64,000 bases of DNA from Verrucomicrobiota bacterium (GCA_003176045.1 PSRM01000182.1:22405-86404), one strand, 5' to 3'; numbered from the stretch's first letter, positions 1 to 9,521 are shown. Notes: generated from the sequence alone by a model not told the origin. A program made the numbers and translations.

Positions 1-637
1 ACGCCTCTTTCTCGACGCTAAAGGTCGTGAGTTTTCCGCGACTGAATACGTGGAACCGGTCTCCAACTTTCGCCCAAAAAATTCCCGCCGCTCTTCCCCG
101 GAATGGCACGTTCGGCAGCGCTGCTCCATTGGCTTGCAGCGCAGGCCGAACGCGGCCATCCCTTAATTGCAGCACCTGACCACCAACACCGGCCCAAAGG
201 TTTCCTTTTTCGTCACCCGAGATCGAGTCCACACTCCCGGCTGGCAGTCCCTCAGCAGTGCCAAATACACTGAATTTTCCGTTTTGGTAGCGGATCAACC
301 CACCTTCGACCAGTCCGATCCAAAGAGCCCCCTCGCAGTCCTCGTACAGCACCAACACACGATTGGACGGAAGGGCCGGCGTATTGGCGCGGTTAAACAC
401 CGTGAAGCGAACACCATCGAAGCGAGCCAGCCCATCGAGCGTGCCCACCCATAGATAACCATCGCGCGTTTGAACAATTGCGCGCACGTCGTTTCGCGGC
501 AAACCCGAATCTGACGTCCACACGTCGAACCGATATTCGGCTAACACGGTGCAGGTTGCCAGGAACAACGCGCAAATCGCCAGACGCCACCAACATCTGA
601 GGGCTGTTGCTCGACGTTTGGTTCTAGTGGCGGCCAC
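1..637 (-). CDS. Two-component regulator propeller (Reg_prop) protein, 5' part only
   Basis: The minus strand is open from a GTG at 637 to the window edge, so only about the first 212 residues are present. A short basic n-region and a hydrophobic stretch ending near TCTVLA look like a signal peptide. It is followed by EYRFDVWTSDSGLPRNDVRA and DGYLWVGTLDGLARFDG, then further blades (EGALWIGLVEGGLIRY, KGNLWAGVGG). These are the classic Reg_prop/Y_Y_Y periplasmic sensor repeats that open hybrid histidine kinases or propeller-LytS proteins. Whether a kinase follows cannot be seen. The GTG start was chosen because no in-frame ATG precedes the signal peptide; the frame stays open upstream, so the start could lie slightly further out. 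Confidence 0.8.
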   Translation of the reverse strand, partial: MAATRTKRRATALRCWWRLAICALFLATCTVLAEYRFDVWTSDSGLPRNDVRAIVQTRDGYLWVGTLDGLARFDGVRFTVFNRANTPALPSNRVLVLYEDCEGALWIGLVEGGLIRYQNGKFSVFGTAEGLPAGSVDSISGDEKGNLWAGVGGQVLQLRDGRVRPALQANGAALPNVPFRGRAAGIFWAKVGDRFHVFSRGKLTTFSVEKEA

Positions 638-744
638 TGATCGAATTCTAACTCTGCGACTTTCGAGCGGAAGGAAAAAGAGTTCCAGAGCTGCCGCGGA
701 GGCACATCTTAATTGTACCGTTAACCTGGACATTTCCCTCACGA

Positions 745-851
745 GCGCCGGGTGAGGGCACCCGGCCTACAGGCGCAGCGCTTTGGACATGCAGGCCGAG
801 TGCCCTCACCCGGCGCTTTGGGCATGTAGGCCGGGTGCCCTCACCCGGCGC
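745..851. repeat. Triple palindromic repeat, core CGCCGGGTGAGGGCACCCGG
   Basis: Three copies of one palindromic unit lie about 40 bp apart. The first (745-772) runs forward and the other two (about 791-816 and 824-850) run inverted, ending in CCCTCACCCGGCGC. A related copy sits inside the VWA gene at 27194-27224. The units differ in orientation and spacers, so this is a REP cluster and not a CRISPR. Confidence 0.75.
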
Positions 852-1108
852 TTTGGGCACGTGCTCCAAGCAGTAACGGGACTTTCAAGATATGCCCCAA
901 GGGGGCGGGGACGGCCTCGTCCCAGCAATGTCCGGGGGGAAGCACGACGGCCCTCTGCCGTTGTTCGCCTTCGAGGGCCGTCTCTGGCAGGCGGGAAACA
1001 ACAAAAACCGCCTGCGACTCTGAATTAAGTTAGCCCAATGCGGCGAGAGTGGCCATGGGGCGAATGGCTGAGTTGAGATTACTGACCCGCCTCCGCCCCG
1101 CTACGGCG

Positions 1109-1160
1109 CGGCAAGCCACTGACCACCGACCACTGACTACGGACTACGGACTACGGACTC
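1109..1160. repeat. Degenerate heptamer tandem array (GACCACT/GACTACG units)
   Basis: Consecutive 7-bp units GACCACC, GACCACT, GACTACG, GACTACG, GACTACG and GACTCGA are visible. The same unit family recurs at 22203-22265, 24125-24157, 50155-50210 (reverse complement) and 62180-62218. Confidence 0.75.
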
Positions 1161-1208
1161 GACGAAGTTCTCGACAAAGTTCTCGACAAAGTTGCCCCTT
1201 CCCGCGGA

Positions 1209-3731
1209 TCACCCCTTGCCAACAGTGGCCAGGCGGCCGAGGATTTCGCGCAGTTCACGGACGCGCGGGGGCTTGCTCAGGAGGCCGTCCACGTGCTCGG
1301 GGATGTCGCCATCGGCGCGCATGAAGGCGCCCCAGCCAGTGAGCATCACGATCGGTGTGCGCGGCGATTCAGCTTTTAAAGTTTTGGCGACCTGCCGGCC
1401 ATCTACAAAGGGCATGCCCAGATCGGTGATGATAACGTCGAAGCTGCGATTGCGTTCGGCCGCCACGCGGAAAGCATCAATGCCGGTTTGGCCGCCATCG
1501 GCTGTTTGCACGGTGTGGCCATCGGCCTCGAGCACTTCCTTAAGCAGTTCGCGCAGCAGCGGTTCATCATCAATGCACAGGATGCGCAAAGGAGGCGGTG
1601 GAAGGATTTCCTCCGGGTTTTGACCCAGCACCTTTGCTTTTCGAGGCAGAGGCAGGAAGAGCTGAATGCTGGTGCCCTGGCCTAATTGGCTGTTGATTTC
1701 AATCCGCCCTTCGTGCCGCTCCATAACGCCATAAACCATCGCCAGGCCAAGGCCTGTGCCCCGAGTGCCTTTGGTGGAAAAGAACGGCTCCAGACAGCGC
1801 TGCCGCGTCTCGGTATCCATGCCGATGCCGTTGTCCGCCACTTCGAGAATGGCGTAGGTGGAACCGTCCTGTTCCACGTGAGGCAAAGGACTGAGCCGGG
1901 TGCCGATGAGAACCTGGCCGCCATTTGGCATGGCATCCAGGGCGTTGAGAATAAGGTTAGTCAAGGCTTCCCGCAGTTCGCTTTCGAGTCCGAGGATGGC
2001 GGGCAACCCGGACGTTAATTGCGTTTGCACTTCGACCATGATGCCTTTGCCCTGCGGGATGTCCCGCCAGCGGGGCCGGGTCATTTCAATGACCTGTTCG
2101 ACGAGGCGGTTTAGGTCCACCGGATGAACGGGCTCGCGCTCCTCCCGCCGGCGATAGAACTCGCGCAACCGCGCGACGATGTGGGCGATGTCCTCTCCGG
2201 CCGTGCGAATGTAAGTGAGCTGCTTTATTGCGTTTTGAGAGAGGTCGGGTTCATGCTGCAGGACCATTTGGGAAAAGCCGACCACCGGAGCCAGGGCATT
2301 GTTGATGTCGTGCGCGATGCCGCTGGCCATTTGCCCCAGGGCGCGCAGGCGGTCCTGTTGCATGACCGCCTGTTGGGTTTGGCGCAGTTCGTTGTACGCA
2401 GTTTCGAGCTGTTGATGCAGGCGGGCCTGGTGGACGGCGAGGGAGACCTGCTCGCTGAGCATGCGCAGGAATTCACATTCGCCGCTGCTGAAGCTGTCAG
2501 GTTCCGAGCGGGCCACAATTAGCAAGCCGAAGAATTTACCCTCGACGGTCAGGGGCGCTTTGACGGTGCAAAAGATGCCAGCGGCAGCAAGATGTTGGGC
2601 CAGTTCGCCGGTGACCTGGCGGGTATCCGGCACATACAGGGTCTTGCCACTCATGCAATGCGCGTGCGCCGAGGCTGTCAATGTCACAAACCCGCCCTGA
2701 ATCAAATCGAGTTTAGCTGCGCCTTTGACATCCAATTGCCGGAGGGCGGAAATCTTCAACCGCTCCGAATCCGGTTCGTAAAAGCCGATGAGGCCCATGT
2801 CCATGTGCAGGTGCTCTTCCAACTGGCGCAGCACAACCTGCTGGATGCGGGTGAGGTCCTGGCGCTCAGAGATGACCTGGGTGATTTTGTTGAGCAGACT
2901 GATGTGGGTTAATTGCTGGCGCATGCCCTGCTGGGCCTGGGCGCGCTCGGCAACTTCCGCTTCGAGCGCCTGAGTGCGTTCCTGGACGCGTTTTTCGAGT
3001 CTGTCATGGGCTTGTTGCAGGGCAGCGTCGCGCGCCTGAATCTGCTCGAGCATTTCGTTAAAGCCACCAATTAACTGGCCCAGTTCGTCATCGCTGCTTT
3101 GTGTGGCGCGCACCGAATAATTTTTCTGCAGGGACACCGAGCGGGCCGTGCCCGCCAGCTCAGATAAGGGCGCCGAAATGACCCGTTGGAGCATCGCGGA
3201 CAAGACCAGCGCGACTAGCGAGGAGAGCAGGACGAAAGGCACGATGATCTCGGTGTAGCGCACCAGCCGTTCGCGCCATTCCAGCAAATCGCTTTTGAGA
3301 TAGACCTGCCCCAACTCCTCGCCATTAAACACCACCTGGTGGAACAGGACCAGGTGCTTGCGCTCGAACCGGGAACCGTTGGGCTCCGGGCGGCGGGGGG
3401 GAAGATCTTTGCTGGCTACATCGCGTGAATAATGCGCGAAAACCTTTCCCTGCCGATACAGGCAGGCAGTAACAATATGCGGCCGGGCCGCCAGTGAATG
3501 GAGGATTTCCTGCGCGTTGGCATCGTCCCCGAAACGCAACGACGCCGTGCTTTGATTGCCAATCAACTCGGCCAGCGACCCTAGATCGCGGCTCATCGAG
3601 AGTCGAAACGTGAACAACTCGTAGGCGACGAAAGCCCCCGCCATTAGCAACAGGGCGCAGAGGCTGACGCCCATGATCATGAGCACCAGTTTGCGTTTGA
3701 TGGAAAGATTACTCAATGAGCGCCAGATCAT
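1209..3731 (-). CDS. Hybrid sensor histidine kinase (CHASE8-like, HAMP, GAF, HisKA, HATPase, REC)
   Basis: Inner-membrane hybrid kinase of about 840 residues. TM1 (about residues 12-33) and TM2 (about 165-185) flank an extracytoplasmic CHASE8-like sensor. Then come HAMP (about 190-240), a coiled coil, a GAF domain (about 300-450), an H-box (GQMASGIAHDINNALAP), HATPase_c (ALTNLILNALDAM, then GTRGTGLGLAMVYG) and a C-terminal receiver with phospho-acceptor Asp in DVIITDLGMP. A longer frame reaches 3830, but the ATG at 3731 overlaps the YfiR stop as ATGA and begins MIWRSLSNLSIKRKL, the usual family start. It is the last gene of the receptor-YfiR-kinase operon, so the TonB receptor and YfiR partner probably feed its sensor. 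Signal and output are unknown; no DNA-binding output domain is fused. Confidence 0.9.
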   Translation of the reverse strand: MIWRSLSNLSIKRKLVLMIMGVSLCALLLMAGAFVAYELFTFRLSMSRDLGSLAELIGNQSTASLRFGDDANAQEILHSLAARPHIVTACLYRQGKVFAHYSRDVASKDLPPRRPEPNGSRFERKHLVLFHQVVFNGEELGQVYLKSDLLEWRERLVRYTEIIVPFVLLSSLVALVLSAMLQRVISAPLSELAGTARSVSLQKNYSVRATQSSDDELGQLIGGFNEMLEQIQARDAALQQAHDRLEKRVQERTQALEAEVAERAQAQQGMRQQLTHISLLNKITQVISERQDLTRIQQVVLRQLEEHLHMDMGLIGFYEPDSERLKISALRQLDVKGAAKLDLIQGGFVTLTASAHAHCMSGKTLYVPDTRQVTGELAQHLAAAGIFCTVKAPLTVEGKFFGLLIVARSEPDSFSSGECEFLRMLSEQVSLAVHQARLHQQLETAYNELRQTQQAVMQQDRLRALGQMASGIAHDINNALAPVVGFSQMVLQHEPDLSQNAIKQLTYIRTAGEDIAHIVARLREFYRRREEREPVHPVDLNRLVEQVIEMTRPRWRDIPQGKGIMVEVQTQLTSGLPAILGLESELREALTNLILNALDAMPNGGQVLIGTRLSPLPHVEQDGSTYAILEVADNGIGMDTETRQRCLEPFFSTKGTRGTGLGLAMVYGVMERHEGRIEINSQLGQGTSIQLFLPLPRKAKVLGQNPEEILPPPPLRILCIDDEPLLRELLKEVLEADGHTVQTADGGQTGIDAFRVAAERNRSFDVIITDLGMPFVDGRQVAKTLKAESPRTPIVMLTGWGAFMRADGDIPEHVDGLLSKPPRVRELREILGRLATVGKG

Positions 3732-4402
3732 GGTTGAATCGAAGGGGTCAGGATTGCAGCGACAAAACGCTTGCCACGAAATTTGTTGCAAGCCAATAGA
3801 AGTCTCGATACGCCCCCTGACAGAGTGCACGCGGCAAGGACGGTTGGGCGGGGAGCGAGGGCGGCGGTCTTTCGGCGAGCCAGATTGAGGAGCTTGGCGC
3901 TGATTCTCAGGCCCACTTGCCTGGCTGCAGCATCATTAATCTCGAACTTCACTTTCTTGTCTTCGATTAAAAAATTGATCACGCCGCCGGCGGCTGTAAA
4001 ACCCTCCATCTTGCCTACGGTCAAGACGGGCGCTCCCTTGAGGCCGCTGAGCAGCTCGGCCAGGCGCTTCTGGTCGGAGTTTCCGGTGAACAGGATGTGG
4101 CAGGCGCGAGCGTCTGTGATCGGCCGCGAATCCAGGCGCATCATGCGAAGCCCTCGCCCCTGAACGGTTTTATTTCGAATGATTGCTTCCAGTTCCGCGG
4201 CGAGCGGATCTGCGTTTAACACCCCGATCACTACCGGGCTATCCGGTCCCGAGAACGCCGCTGGCGGCCACGCCACAAATTCGGCGAAGTGATACAAGTA
4301 GGCCGCTTCGACCTGATATTCGGAGGTGGCCGCCTCCTGGGCGCCAGCAGTAAAATCCCGCAGGGACGCGGCAATGAGCAAAGCAAATAAGGGGAATCTC
4401 AT
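3728..4402 (-). CDS. YfiR family periplasmic protein (DUF4154)
   Basis: 224 residues. A signal peptide ends near TAGAQ, followed by EYQVEAAYLYHFAEFVAWPP, the YfiR/DUF4154 signature, and later VLTVGKMEGFTAAGGVINFL and VKFEINDAAARQVGLRISAKLL. In Pseudomonas, YfiR is a periplasmic repressor of the diguanylate cyclase YfiN; in many environmental genomes DUF4154 sits between a TonB receptor and a hybrid kinase, as here. It lies 28 bp after the receptor and shares ATGA with the kinase, implying coupled translation. The C-terminal part from about residue 175 extends past the usual domain end and has low complexity. A role as soluble partner of the kinase sensor domain is inference. Confidence 0.88.
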   Translation of the reverse strand: MRFPLFALLIAASLRDFTAGAQEAATSEYQVEAAYLYHFAEFVAWPPAAFSGPDSPVVIGVLNADPLAAELEAIIRNKTVQGRGLRMMRLDSRPITDARACHILFTGNSDQKRLAELLSGLKGAPVLTVGKMEGFTAAGGVINFLIEDKKVKFEINDAAARQVGLRISAKLLNLARRKTAALAPRPTVLAACTLSGGVSRLLLACNKFRGKRFVAAILTPSIQP

Positions 4403-4430
4403 GGTGCTCAGTGCTCTGGGCCTTGCTCTT

Positions 4431-6452
4431 TCATCGTTTCCCGCCGAACTGCCATGTTATTTGGCCATAGATTCCCCAGGGCACTTCCGTTCTTTGTGTG
4501 CCAACAAAAGTGGGAGCAAACTCGCCGTGATGGTCGTGCAAGAGGTTTTGGCCGACTACTGCCAACTCGAGGTCCGGCCTGGCGTGCCAGGCGAGACGGA
4601 CGTCCAGGGCGACATAACTTTTCACGCTCAGCGCGGGCAGCTCGTCCACGTATCGCAGATTGGCGTCCAACGCCAGCCGCCACGGCAAGTCCATCGAAGA
4701 GCGTAGGGCGGCCTGTTGTTGAGGGCTGTTCCCTTCCTCAAACGCGACGGAAGTCGTGTCGGTGCTGTCCGAAGCTGTGTGCAGATGCATTTTCAATAAG
4801 CTGTAGGCCGGGCGCAAACGCCACCAATCACAGACCTGCCATACGGCGGCCAACTCGAAGCCGTAAGTATAGCCATGAAGCTTGTTGTCCAGTGTTACAG
4901 GAATGAAAATTGGAATGGGCCCAGGCCCGGGCGCAAAGGGCGCGCCTGTTTCCTGGCTGCGGAGGCGGTCGTAGTCGTTGTAGAACGAGGCCAGGTCGAA
5001 GGACAGATCAGGTCGCGGCTGAATCCGGTAGCCCAGCTCGTAGGCGGTTAAAGCGTCCGAGTGATAATCGGGGTTGCCGGAAATCTGGATCACCACAGGC
5101 GTCGGTGGCCTGGGCTGGTGCAACAAGACATCTTCGTCGGCCTGTGAAGGCGTGCGCACCGCGCGGGAAACCGCGGCCCAAATCGTCTGGTTCGCGCTGG
5201 GCGTCCAGAGCAGGCGTCCGTTGGGTTGGACTTCGAACCCAGTGAAATCGTTGTGTTCGAGTTTTGTGCCTAGCGTAAAACGCAACCGGTCCGGAACTAC
5301 CGACAGTTCATCCTGAACAAATCCGCTGAACCAGTGCAGTGCTTTATCAGGTGGGTTGAAAGAAACGGTGGGCGTTGGGGCCGTGCGATTTGCGCTGAAC
5401 CGGTAGGCCAGACCCCACATCACATCGTTTCGCTGGCCCAGTGCGAAACGGTGCTGCGCATCTATATCAAAGGTGTCCCGGGTTTCCTTGAAGATGACTG
5501 TGTCCTGCCTCGTCCGATCGTAATACATCTGTAGTGTGAAGTCGGACGAGTCGGAAATCCGGTGCGTCCATCGGCCCAGCACGTTGCCGCCATAGGTCCG
5601 ATAATCATCCTGATGCGTGACCTGGTAGAAGGTTGGGAAATTGGATGGCGCATAGTTGGTGAAGGTTTGATTGGCTATGCTCGAGTAAATGTCGCCCTGG
5701 AGGGTAAACAGGTTTCCGCTCTGCTGCGTCAGGTCGTAGTCCATGCGAAATCCGCCCTGGCCCTTTTGCCAACTGTCGTCCGCTGAACTGCCGTCCGGAA
5801 GAACCGAATCAGCGCGATTAAAGTACTTTCCGTACACCCGCACATAGAGGTCCTGGGCAGGCTCAAAGCCGTATCGCACCCCGGCAAAACCACGTTCTTC
5901 ATTGCCTCCGCCTGCTGTGACCAACAGCCCCTGGGTGTCCTTTGCAGATTTTGTAATAATATTAATGACACCGTTCACCGCATTTGCGCCCCACAGGCTG
6001 GCGCCCGGGCCGCGGATGACCTCGATGCGATCAATGTCTTCCATCAAGGTATCCTGCACGTTCCAAAAAACGCCGGAGAACAACGGGGTATAGAGACTGC
6101 GCCCGTCCTGGAGAACGAGGAGTTTGTTTGCAAAAATGTCGTTGAAGCCTCGGGCGCTGATGGCCCATTGCTGCTGGTCTGCCTGCGCCACGTCCAGCCC
6201 TGGAATCAGCCGAAGCGCCTCGGGAATGCTCGTCGCGCCGGAACGATGGATGTCCTCCTGGGTCAGCACCGCGATGGCCGCCGGCGTGGCCGAGAGTTTC
6301 TCCGGCCGCTTGCTGGGTGTGTACACCTGAATATCCAGCAGCTTCTCGATCGGCAAGTCCGCGAGATCCTTTTTGTCAGGCCCATTTTCCTGCGACCGCC
6401 CGGCAAAAGCAACACCCAGCAGGAAGGCCAGTACAACTGTAATGGCTTTCAT
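4431..6452 (-). CDS. TonB-dependent outer-membrane receptor
   Basis: 673 residues with a cleavable signal peptide (ending near AFAGRSQ). The plug domain (about 45-160) is clear: LSATPAAIAVLTQEDIHRSG, then RGFNDIFANKLLVLQDGRS, RIEVIRGPGASLWGANAVNG and VINIITKS. The beta-barrel follows and ends in aromatic residues (GQITWQFGGKR). It is a short BtuB/CirA-like receptor; the substrate cannot be told from sequence. First gene of the minus-strand operon with YfiR and hybrid kinase, a set-up suggesting sensing linked to outer-membrane uptake. I saw no riboswitch-like element upstream; the intergenic DNA is occupied by REP palindromes. Confidence 0.92.
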   Translation of the reverse strand: MKAITVVLAFLLGVAFAGRSQENGPDKKDLADLPIEKLLDIQVYTPSKRPEKLSATPAAIAVLTQEDIHRSGATSIPEALRLIPGLDVAQADQQQWAISARGFNDIFANKLLVLQDGRSLYTPLFSGVFWNVQDTLMEDIDRIEVIRGPGASLWGANAVNGVINIITKSAKDTQGLLVTAGGGNEERGFAGVRYGFEPAQDLYVRVYGKYFNRADSVLPDGSSADDSWQKGQGGFRMDYDLTQQSGNLFTLQGDIYSSIANQTFTNYAPSNFPTFYQVTHQDDYRTYGGNVLGRWTHRISDSSDFTLQMYYDRTRQDTVIFKETRDTFDIDAQHRFALGQRNDVMWGLAYRFSANRTAPTPTVSFNPPDKALHWFSGFVQDELSVVPDRLRFTLGTKLEHNDFTGFEVQPNGRLLWTPSANQTIWAAVSRAVRTPSQADEDVLLHQPRPPTPVVIQISGNPDYHSDALTAYELGYRIQPRPDLSFDLASFYNDYDRLRSQETGAPFAPGPGPIPIFIPVTLDNKLHGYTYGFELAAVWQVCDWWRLRPAYSLLKMHLHTASDSTDTTSVAFEEGNSPQQQAALRSSMDLPWRLALDANLRYVDELPALSVKSYVALDVRLAWHARPDLELAVVGQNLLHDHHGEFAPTFVGTQRTEVPWGIYGQITWQFGGKR

Positions 6453-6954
6453 TTAAATTACCGAAATACGCCCTTTTTAAGCAGCTTATGTGCCCCTGTC
6501 CGGGGCCGGCGGCGTCTCGCCAGCGAGACGATTCATTGGGGGTTAGTATTCCGTCTGTGCAGCCGTGGTGGGAGTAGATCAGTAGCGGTTGGCAAGGGGT
6601 AGCTGTCCCATTTCGAGACACGCGCAAGCATTGGCTCAAACAGAACTCCGCTTGAACTCTCGCATCAGACGGAATGTGCCGAACTCCACACGGTTGCCGC
6701 GGCAGGGGCGTACGGATTTCGCGAAGCGTCTTGGAGTGCGCTCCCGAGCCATCAGGGGCGCTTTGGATCCTCTGGCAGAAAAAGCCAAAGCGGCACAGGA
6801 GTACAGGAGTGCCGCACTCCAAGACGCTTCGCGCGGCACGACGCGTACGGACTTCGCGAAGCGTTGAGCGGCATTCCCGCGCTTTCGTCTTTCAGCCGTC
6901 AATCACCCCGGCTTTGCTTGAACCTGCCCGTTTCGCCCTTTAGGATGCTCGCCG
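6453..6954. other. Divergent intergenic region with REP hairpin
   Basis: Lies between the minus-strand TonB receptor and the plus-strand RNB gene, so it should hold both promoters, but no confident -35/-10 pair can be named. Most of it is repeat DNA, including the hairpin at 6721-6842 and the trailing GCGGCATTCCCGCGCTTTCG segment (about 6870-6890), also found next to the element at 16293-16401. Small ORFs here are repeat-derived. Confidence 0.5.
6721..6842. repeat. Hairpin repeat with CTTGGAGTGCG arms
   Basis: A perfect 20-bp inverted repeat (6721-6740 against 6823-6842, core GTCTTGGAGTGCG / CGCACTCCAAGAC) encloses about 80 bp. Related elements lie at 16293-16401 and, inside the ABC substrate-binding gene, at 31239-31330. 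Confidence 0.8.
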
Positions 6955-8418
6955 ATGACGACCGCTCCCATTGATCTTCGCGCCCGAGCGCGCCAGGCGG
7001 TGATTGCCGCAGGGTTCCATCCGGATTTTCCACCCGATGTGCTGCGTGAGGTGCAGGCACTTCGGGAGAGAGGACAGAGGACAGAGGTCCAGGCGCGGGA
7101 TTTGCGCGCGATGCTGTGGTCCTCGATTGATAACGATACCTCACGCGATCTGGACCAGGTGGAATTTGTTGAAAAACTCGCGAATGGCACGGTGCGGTTG
7201 CTGGTTGGAATTGCCGACGTGGACGGGTCGGTGCCAAAAGGCTCTGCCACTGATCGTGAAGCGGGTGCGGATACGATCTCTGTTTATACGGGCGTGGCGA
7301 CCTTTCCCATGCTGCCCGCAGAGCTTTCGAACGACATGACCTCGTTGGTGGGCGGGCAGGACCGGCCCTCCATTGTCATCGAGGTTCGCATCAATGATTC
7401 CGGAGAGGCCATTGGGCACGAGATTTATCCGGCCTTGCTGCACAACAAGGCGAAACTTGCATACAGCTCCACCGGCGCCTGGCTGGAAGGGCGCGGCCCG
7501 ATGCCTGAAGCCATCGCTAATGTTCCCGGCATGGAGCAACAACTGCGGCTTCAACAGGAAACATGCGAGCGGCTGCGTGGTTTGCGCAAGGCGCATGGCG
7601 CCCTGACGTTCGGCTCGATCGAGGCAATGCCGGTGATGGACGGTGGCCAGGTAAAGGAGATGGCCATACGGCAACACAACGTAGCCGAAGATATCATCGA
7701 GAGTTTCATGGTGACCGCGAACGTGGCCATGGCCCGGTTTCTTAAAGAGAAAGGGTCCCTTTCGATCCGGCGCGTGGTCAGGACCCCCAAACGCTGGGAC
7801 CGCATCCAGGCCATCGCGGCCCAGTTCGGCACGAAACTTCCGGCGACGCCGGACCCGCGCGCTCTTTCAGAGTTCCTGGATGCCAGGAAGACAGCCGATC
7901 CGGACCATTTTCCGGACCTGTCACTTTCGATCGTGAAACTGCTTGGGCCCGGTGAATACATCGTCGAGCCGGCCGGCGCTGAAAGCACGGGCCATTTCGG
8001 TCTGGCGCTGCATGATTACACTCACTCCACCGCGCCGAATCGGCGCTACGCCGATCTAATAACTCAGCGTCTGCTTAAGGCCACCTCAGGCAAGGGCCCG
8101 GCGCCGTATTCAGGAGAGGAGCTGAGCGCGATTGCCGCGCATTGCACCGAGCGCGAGGACGCCGCGCGAAAAGTCGAGCGCCTGATGCGCAAAGTGGCGG
8201 CCGCCAGCCTGCTCAGCCAGCGGATCGGGGAAACATTTGATGGCATCATCACCGGCGCCTCGCCAAAAGGCACCTGGGTGCGCCTGCTCAAGTTCCCGGC
8301 CGAAGGCCGAGTGGTCCATGGCGCGCAAGGCATTGATGTCGGGGATAAAGTGCGGGTCCGGTTGGCAACGGTGGATGTCTGGAAAGGGTTTATTGATTTT
8401 GATAGGGTTGGGGGATAA
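6955..8418 (+). CDS. RNB-domain ribonuclease (short RNase II/R-like)
   Basis: 487 residues, the length of the compact bacterial RNB family that lacks N-terminal cold-shock domains. The catalytic loop is at residues 56-68 (SSIDNDTSRDLDQ), giving metal-ligand Asp59, Asp65 and Asp67. The position of the fourth acidic residue of E. coli RNase II (Asp210) is Gln68, which I recall as usual for this short family. Later RNB blocks include DYTHSTAPNRRYADLITQRL and ERLMRKVAAASLLSQRIGE, followed by an S1-like end (FDGIITGASPKGTWVRLL). It should degrade single-stranded RNA 3' to 5' in the cytoplasm. It stands alone between intergenic repeat clusters. Confidence 0.88.
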   Translation: MTTAPIDLRARARQAVIAAGFHPDFPPDVLREVQALRERGQRTEVQARDLRAMLWSSIDNDTSRDLDQVEFVEKLANGTVRLLVGIADVDGSVPKGSATDREAGADTISVYTGVATFPMLPAELSNDMTSLVGGQDRPSIVIEVRINDSGEAIGHEIYPALLHNKAKLAYSSTGAWLEGRGPMPEAIANVPGMEQQLRLQQETCERLRGLRKAHGALTFGSIEAMPVMDGGQVKEMAIRQHNVAEDIIESFMVTANVAMARFLKEKGSLSIRRVVRTPKRWDRIQAIAAQFGTKLPATPDPRALSEFLDARKTADPDHFPDLSLSIVKLLGPGEYIVEPAGAESTGHFGLALHDYTHSTAPNRRYADLITQRLLKATSGKGPAPYSGEELSAIAAHCTEREDAARKVERLMRKVAAASLLSQRIGETFDGIITGASPKGTWVRLLKFPAEGRVVHGAQGIDVGDKVRVRLATVDVWKGFIDFDRVGG

Positions 8419-8449
8419 AAAGGGGATTCGCGTGAATGGACGGTGGTAT

Positions 8450-8651
8450 GGAGCGCCGAATTCCATTTCGGCGAGGAGGTAAGGCGATGCGCGTGTTCGC
8501 GCCGAAAAGGAGTTCGGCGCTCCTTAGAGTTGGGCCGGCGTCTGTGGCGCATGTTTCCAACCTGCTGTATCGCCGACTTCCAGTCGGCAGACTTACCTCC
8601 GGCTCAGTGTGCGAATCCATTCAATTAGAGCCTCGTCACCTCGGCTGCTAC
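8450..8651. repeat. Cluster of three small palindromic repeats
   Basis: Three unrelated palindromes follow the RNB gene: GGAGCGCCGAATTCC (8450-8464) pairing with 8509-8523; CGCCGACTTCCAGTCGGCAG (about 8572-8591); and a single arm of the GAGCCTCGTNACCTCGGCTG family (8628-8651). They sit between convergent gene ends and may act as transcript-end hairpins. Confidence 0.65.
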
Positions 8652-8653
8652 CA

Positions 8654-9373
8654 TTATTTTACACCCGATGGGGCGGGCGAGACGCTTGCCCTGCTTTGGG
8701 CCAATTGCAGATGGGTCAGCGCGTAGAGCATCAGGTAGGAAACAAACAGGAACGCTGCGAACATCATTGGAAAAGCCACACTGTTCAAGTGGCCCGTCGG
8801 TCGGAGAGCTAGTGAACCGATGCCATGATAGAGGGCGATTGGCTTCAGGAGAACGTCCCAACTGTTGAACCGGAGGAACCGCCCCAGATAGATCCCAATG
8901 GCGCTCAGACTGGCAACGACAACAATGAAACCCCAGCTCGCCAAACGTCCGGCAATTTCGATAACAAGGGACTGCATCAGAAACAACGACAGAAAGCCCA
9001 AAACCAAACCTGTCACCGCCGAAAGCATAATCAGCGTCAGGTCCACCCAAAAATAGTGGAAGTAACCTGTCGTGAGATGGATGACATCCGTGAAGATGTA
9101 GGGTGCATTCGGAAAAAAGAGCAGCCACGCGGCACCGACTGCCCAGAAGCGCCATTTGCGAGCGCCGCATTGGCGGTATTCATCATAAGCCAAAAGAGCA
9201 AACGCCAGTGGCATCCACGCCAGGAAAAGATTCCAAACCAGGTAAGCCGAGTACCATTCGCGCGTCCAGATGATGCGCGCCACCACCAGCAGCACACTTA
9301 CGGCGGATGCGAAAGTCAGCGCCAGAACCGGAAAAGCGGTTTGAGGTTTTAAAGCAAGTTTCAATAATTTCAT
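8654..9373 (-). CDS. DUF1361 family integral membrane protein
   Basis: 239 residues, mostly hydrophobic, with about six predicted membrane segments. WNLFLAWMPLAFALLAYDEYR, WLLFFPNAPYIFTDVIHL and GIYLGRFLRFNSWDVLL match the DUF1361 signature in order. Function is unknown. The gene stands alone on the minus strand; the REP1 hairpin at 9522-9640 lies upstream of it. Confidence 0.8.
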   Translation of the reverse strand: MKLLKLALKPQTAFPVLALTFASAVSVLLVVARIIWTREWYSAYLVWNLFLAWMPLAFALLAYDEYRQCGARKWRFWAVGAAWLLFFPNAPYIFTDVIHLTTGYFHYFWVDLTLIMLSAVTGLVLGFLSLFLMQSLVIEIAGRLASWGFIVVVASLSAIGIYLGRFLRFNSWDVLLKPIALYHGIGSLALRPTGHLNSVAFPMMFAAFLFVSYLMLYALTHLQLAQSRASVSPAPSGVK

Positions 9374-9521
9374 ACAGTGACTTCCAAAGTACGGTTGCGG
9401 CTCATGACTTAGACCTCGAATGGCCCTGTTGCGCTCAATTTACCCGAGGGCTCCAGCCTCGGGAGCAGGATCCAGGCCACACGGACGCCGGATTCACGCA
9501 GGGCCAATGACAAACTCCACT

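Larger units (their letters stand above)
638..1208. other. Intergenic region rich in palindromic repeats
   Basis: I see no gene here. It holds the triple palindrome at 745-851, a GC-rich hairpin at about 945-984 (arms GACGGCCCTC and GAGGGCCGTC), a short palindrome near 909-924, and the tandem array at 1109-1160 followed by three CGACAAAGTT-like units. Short ORFs across it are repeat-derived. Confidence 0.6.

Noticed and set aside
745..851. Possible CRISPR-like regularly spaced repeats
   Set aside because: Only three units, in mixed orientation, with unequal short spacers that are themselves similar; no cas genes nearby. It is a REP cluster.
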